Shown piece by piece: positions 41,630-44,170 of a stretch of 44,170 nt of DNA (its first letter is position 1; every line of letters starts with the position of its first letter). The translations under genes were made by a program, and so were the position numbers. The stretch spans positions 1-44,170 of the forward strand of contig CAVCMI010000013.1 of assembly GCA_963603365.1 (NCBI GenBank). The letters run 5' to 3'. The notes beneath the pieces were generated by a model that saw only the letters and a list, made by a program, of their open reading frames with translations, ran no database searches and was not told where the DNA came from. Source of the DNA: F23-D06 sp963603365. GTDB lineage: Bacteria > Bacteroidota > Bacteroidia > Bacteroidales > WCHB1-69.

Positions 41630-43417
41630 ATGGATATGATAAAATTAACAATAGATAACAGAGAAGTTGAAGTACCCAAGGGTACCACTATTCTTAAAGC
41701 CGCAAAAGGCATGGGCATTGACATTCCGACCCTTTGCCATTTTGAAGTGAACAACTTAGGCATTCACAACAAACCGGGCGGATGCCGTCTTTGCGTTGTG
41801 GAAGTGGCCGGACGCCGCAATCTGGCGCCTGCCTGTGTCACGGAATGTTTGCCTGACATGGTTGTCAGGACAAACTCCATGCGCGTCATCAATGCACGCC
41901 GGACCGTGCTCGAACTGATTCTTTCCGACCACCCGGCAGACTGTTTGCAGTGCGCCAAGAGCGGCAGCTGCGAACTGCAGGATCTGGCCATCCGCTTTGG
42001 AATCAGAAGCAATCCTTTCGCCGGCCCGGGACATGCACAGTCGTCCTACCAGATTGAGGTGTCGCCCTCGATCATCCGCGACATGAACAAGTGCGTGATG
42101 TGCCGTCGCTGCGAAACGATGTGCAACGAGATGCAGACTGTAGGTGCATTGTCCGCCATCGAACGCGGATTCCCCGCAGTGGTCTCCACCGCCTTCAACC
42201 AGCACCTTGACCATTCTCCGTGCACGTTCTGCGGACAGTGCGTTGCCGTATGTCCGGTTGGCGCCCTCACCGAGGTTGACCATACCCCGAAAGTTATCCG
42301 CGCCATCACGGATCCGGACAAGAAAACGGTTGTTCAAGTGGCCCCGGCAGTCAGAGTAGCCCTCGGCGAAGAATTCGGTATGGCTCCGGGTTCTGTCATC
42401 ACCGGCAAGTTGGTGGCCGCCTTGAAGGCCCTCGGCTTCGACTATGTGTTCGACACCGACTGGAGCGCCGACTTGACCATCATGGAAGAGGGCACCGAAC
42501 TTATCGGCCGCCTCACCAAATATCTCAACGGCGACAAAGACGTGGCTCTTCCTATCCTCACCTCCTGCTGCCCGGCATGGGTGAACTTCTTTGAGCACCA
42601 GTTCCCGGAACTGAAAGACCTTCCTTCAACGGCAAAATCACCGCAACAGATGTTCGGCGCCATTGCAAAGAACTATTTTGCAGACAAAATCGGCATCAGC
42701 CGCGAAAAGATGGTCTGCGTTTCCGTGATGCCTTGCTTGGCCAAGAAGTACGAATGTTCTCGCGACGAGTTCAAAGTGAACGGGAATCCCGACGTGGACT
42801 ATTCCATCTCTACCCGCGAGTTGGCACACCTCATCAAACAGGCCAACATCGACTTCAACGCACTTCCTGAAATGCCGTTTGACAGTCCGTTAGGCGAGTC
42901 CACCGGAGCCGGTGTCATCTTTGGCACAACTGGTGGCGTCATCGAGGCCGCAATTCGTACCGCATACGAGGTAATCACCAAGAAACCGCTTCCGCGCATC
43001 GACTTTGAAGAGCTCCGCGGTCTGGAAGGCGTCCGTTCTGCCACCATCGATGTAGATGGTCTCAAACTGAACATCGGCATCGCCCACGGCCTGCACAACG
43101 CCCGCAAATTGCTGGAAGACATCAAAGCCGGCAAATGCCAGTACCATGCCATCGAGATTATGGCTTGTCCCGGCGGTTGCATCGACGGTGCCGGACAGCC
43201 GCTTCACCATGGCAACGACGAAGTGATCAAAGCCCGTTGGAAAGCCATCTACGACATCGACAAATCCATGCCTATCCGTAAATCTCACGAGAACCCGTCT
43301 ATTCAGACCATCTACAAGGAATTTCTGGGCGAGCCTTGCGGCCACAAATCCCACGAACTCCTCCATACGCACTATTTCGACAGACAAACCACGGTAGAAG
43401 TTGATTTAAGCAAGTAA
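41630..43417 (+). CDS. hndD: [FeFe] hydrogenase catalytic subunit, HndD/HydA type (group A)
   Basis: A 595-residue enzyme that forms or oxidises H2. From the ATG at 41630 it has an N-terminal [2Fe-2S] domain (C36, C52, C55, C69), a His-ligated [4Fe-4S] site (H101, C105, C108, C114), and two [4Fe-4S] clusters (C155-C165 and C198-C208). The H-domain has all three signatures: L1 TSCCPAW (C313, C314), L2 MPCLAKKYE (C369) and L3 MACPGGCIDGAGQP (C513, C517). All H-cluster ligands are present, so it should be active once matured; the HydE, HydF and HydG maturases are not in the window. The C-terminal small-subunit-like tail (about 535-580) is fused. Confidence 0.95.
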   Translation: MDMIKLTIDNREVEVPKGTTILKAAKGMGIDIPTLCHFEVNNLGIHNKPGGCRLCVVEVAGRRNLAPACVTECLPDMVVRTNSMRVINARRTVLELILSDHPADCLQCAKSGSCELQDLAIRFGIRSNPFAGPGHAQSSYQIEVSPSIIRDMNKCVMCRRCETMCNEMQTVGALSAIERGFPAVVSTAFNQHLDHSPCTFCGQCVAVCPVGALTEVDHTPKVIRAITDPDKKTVVQVAPAVRVALGEEFGMAPGSVITGKLVAALKALGFDYVFDTDWSADLTIMEEGTELIGRLTKYLNGDKDVALPILTSCCPAWVNFFEHQFPELKDLPSTAKSPQQMFGAIAKNYFADKIGISREKMVCVSVMPCLAKKYECSRDEFKVNGNPDVDYSISTRELAHLIKQANIDFNALPEMPFDSPLGESTGAGVIFGTTGGVIEAAIRTAYEVITKKPLPRIDFEELRGLEGVRSATIDVDGLKLNIGIAHGLHNARKLLEDIKAGKCQYHAIEIMACPGGCIDGAGQPLHHGNDEVIKARWKAIYDIDKSMPIRKSHENPSIQTIYKEFLGEPCGHKSHELLHTHYFDRQTTVEVDLSK

Positions 43418-43441
43418 TTCACAAGTTAAGAGCAAAAAATA

Positions 43442-43933
43442 ATGGATAAGATCATAATCAAAATGAAAAAAGAGGTCAGCGACAAGATTATTGAAATCTG
43501 CAAGAGTTTCAATAATGATGCTGGCGAACTTATTAACGTGTTGCACCAGACGCAGGACTATCTTGGATATCTTCCCGCAGAGGCGCAGGAACTGATCGCC
43601 GAACAACTCCATATTCCTACGGCAAGGGTTTACGGCGTGGTTTCTTTCTACTCATTCTTTACGATGTCTCCGAAAGGAAAATACCCCGTATCCGTCTGTA
43701 TGGGCACGGCATGCTATGTGCGTGGCGCCGAAAAGGTTCTGGACGCTTTCAAGAAAGAACTCAATATCGAAGTCGGCGAAACAGATGCCAGCGGCATCTT
43801 CTCCCTCACATCTTTGCGTTGCGTGGGAGCATGCGGGCTTGCCCCGGTAGCATTGGTTGACGGCAAGGTGTTCGGACGCCTGGCCTCCGCCAACGTCAAG
43901 GAAATCGTGAACGAATACAGAAATGCAGAATAA
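43442..43933 (+). CDS. hndA: [2Fe-2S] subunit NuoE/HndA of the hydrogenase
   Basis: A 163-residue NuoE-like protein with a helical N-terminal part (GELINVLHQTQDYLGYLP, then VYGVVSFYSFF) and a thioredoxin-like [2Fe-2S] domain. The ligands are C86 and C91 (VCMGTAC) and C127 and C131 (RCVGACG). It passes electrons from the FMN subunit. A second ATG at 43463 is possible. Here it is the last gene of the operon, after the catalytic subunit, while in Desulfovibrio hnd and many hydABC operons it comes first. A terminator follows at 43958. Confidence 0.92.
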   Translation: MDKIIIKMKKEVSDKIIEICKSFNNDAGELINVLHQTQDYLGYLPAEAQELIAEQLHIPTARVYGVVSFYSFFTMSPKGKYPVSVCMGTACYVRGAEKVLDAFKKELNIEVGETDASGIFSLTSLRCVGACGLAPVALVDGKVFGRLASANVKEIVNEYRNAE

Positions 43934-43957
43934 ATATCTGTAATTCCCATTCTCACA

Positions 43958-43992
43958 AACGCAGGACAGCCTCAGGCTGTCCCGCGTTTTTT
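43958..43992 (+). terminator. Intrinsic terminator of the hydrogenase operon
   Basis: GGACAGCC (43963-43970) pairs with GGCTGTCC (43974-43981) around a 3-base loop, extended outward by ACGC/GCGT past one A-C mismatch, and is followed by a six-T run. Confidence 0.9.
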
Positions 43993-44057
43993 ATCGTTGA
44001 AAAAAGTTGTCTTTTTCCTATTGCTGTCCGCTAAAACTTTTTGAACCCATAAAAGAA

Positions 44058-44089
44058 AGGGCTGGATTCCTCGCTTGGAATTCAGCCCT
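44058..44089 (+). other. Hairpin in the IS leader region
   Basis: AGGGCTGGATTCC (44058-44070) pairs with GGAATTCAGCCCT (44077-44089) in a 13-bp stem with one G-U pair and a 6-base loop. Such hairpins near IS ends can block incoming transcription that would otherwise activate the transposase. Confidence 0.75.
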
Positions 44090-44127
44090 ATTTGTTACTT
44101 TTGTTTTTGCACATAAAAAAAGCAACG

Positions 44128-44170
44128 ATGAACAAAAGTACACATTTTATCGGACAGCCGATGTATGGTC
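44128..44170 (+). CDS. Transposase, IS4-type (N-terminal fragment; continues beyond the window)
   Basis: Fourteen codons are visible, reading MNKSTHFIGQPMYG. This opening (MNKST-x-F-x-GQP) is typical of the IS4-like transposases with an N-terminal DUF4372 domain that are common in Bacteroidales. A promoter box TACTTTTG lies 25 bases upstream. The family call rests on this short N-terminus alone. Confidence 0.6.
   Translation, partial: MNKSTHFIGQPMYG

Larger units (their letters stand above)
44023..44170 (+). mobile_element. Left end of an IS4-like insertion sequence, cut by the window edge
   Basis: Near 44023 begins an AT-rich non-coding end: GCTGTCCGCTAAAA (44023-44036), then a 13-bp hairpin (44058-44089), a TACTTTTG promoter box (44096-44103) and the transposase start at 44128. 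The exact left boundary cannot be fixed, because the other end and the target duplication lie outside the window. Confidence 0.6.

Noticed and set aside
1..44170. CRISPR array, prophage or integrated plasmid
   Set aside because: I saw no regularly spaced repeats, phage structural genes or attachment duplications; the recombinase at 779 has a housekeeping location.

Overview
The window is chromosomal DNA from a member of the Bacteroidota, most likely an anaerobic member of the Bacteroidales with about 50% GC. Four things point there. Two proteins carry type IX secretion (T9SS) C-terminal signals, one of type A and one of type B. Gene orders such as ftsX-DUF3098-uppP-truB and rpsU-tyrosine recombinase-hpf are typical of the phylum. 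The intergenic regions repeatedly carry the Bacteroidota -7 promoter box TAnnTTTG. There is also an NAD-linked [FeFe]-hydrogenase operon. I cannot name the genus. T9SS cargo argues against Bacteroides itself.

Layout from left to right. 1-500 holds no convincing gene. 504-2626 (+) is rpsU, a Xer-type recombinase, a ribosome hibernation factor and a phosphopantetheinyl transferase. 2661-7071 (-) is an aminotransferase and an acetyltransferase of the Wbp diacetamido-sugar pathway followed by a large T9SS type B cargo protein. 7183-9410 (+) is a DUF1015 protein and a glycosyltransferase-like protein. 9469-10472 (+) is a visibly AT-rich island with a small orphan ORF and an HNH endonuclease. 10483-13713 holds a membrane-anchored AraC-type regulator divergent from an OprO/P-type porin and a YeiH-type transporter. 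13898-17480 (+) is a PASTA protein, a T9SS type A protein and a DEDDh exonuclease.

17508-25372 (-) is an envelope cluster. In transcription order it encodes an ABC exporter, D-Ala-D-Ala ligase, two tandem glucosaminidase/LysM proteins, an M23 endopeptidase and a peptide-binding lipoprotein. One of the glucosaminidases has lost its catalytic glutamate. 25431-28341 (+) is ftsX, DUF3098, uppP and truB. 28391-30835 (-) is a TonB-dependent receptor under a clear TPP riboswitch, so it is probably an outer-membrane thiamin importer. 30898-36541 (+) is an unknown protein, phosphomannomutase, sufC-sufD (with no sufB or sufS nearby), rlmH and an M20 peptidase. A tRNA-Asn (-) follows at 36766-36839, then a YitT protein and ispE (+), then a GtrA protein (-).

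39407-43933 (+) is a four-gene electron-bifurcating-type [FeFe] hydrogenase operon in the order hndB-hndC-hndD-hndA, ending in a strong terminator. The right edge cuts into the left end of an insertion sequence whose transposase starts at 44128.

The most interesting points are the inactivated glucosaminidase paralogue beside an intact one, the riboswitch leader with two mutually exclusive pairings around the start codon, the coupling of a T9SS cargo gene to Wbp linking-sugar genes, two almost identical back-to-back promoter modules, the suf promoter buried in the last codons of phosphomannomutase, and an inverted repeat in the IS end that reappears inside the transposase coding sequence.
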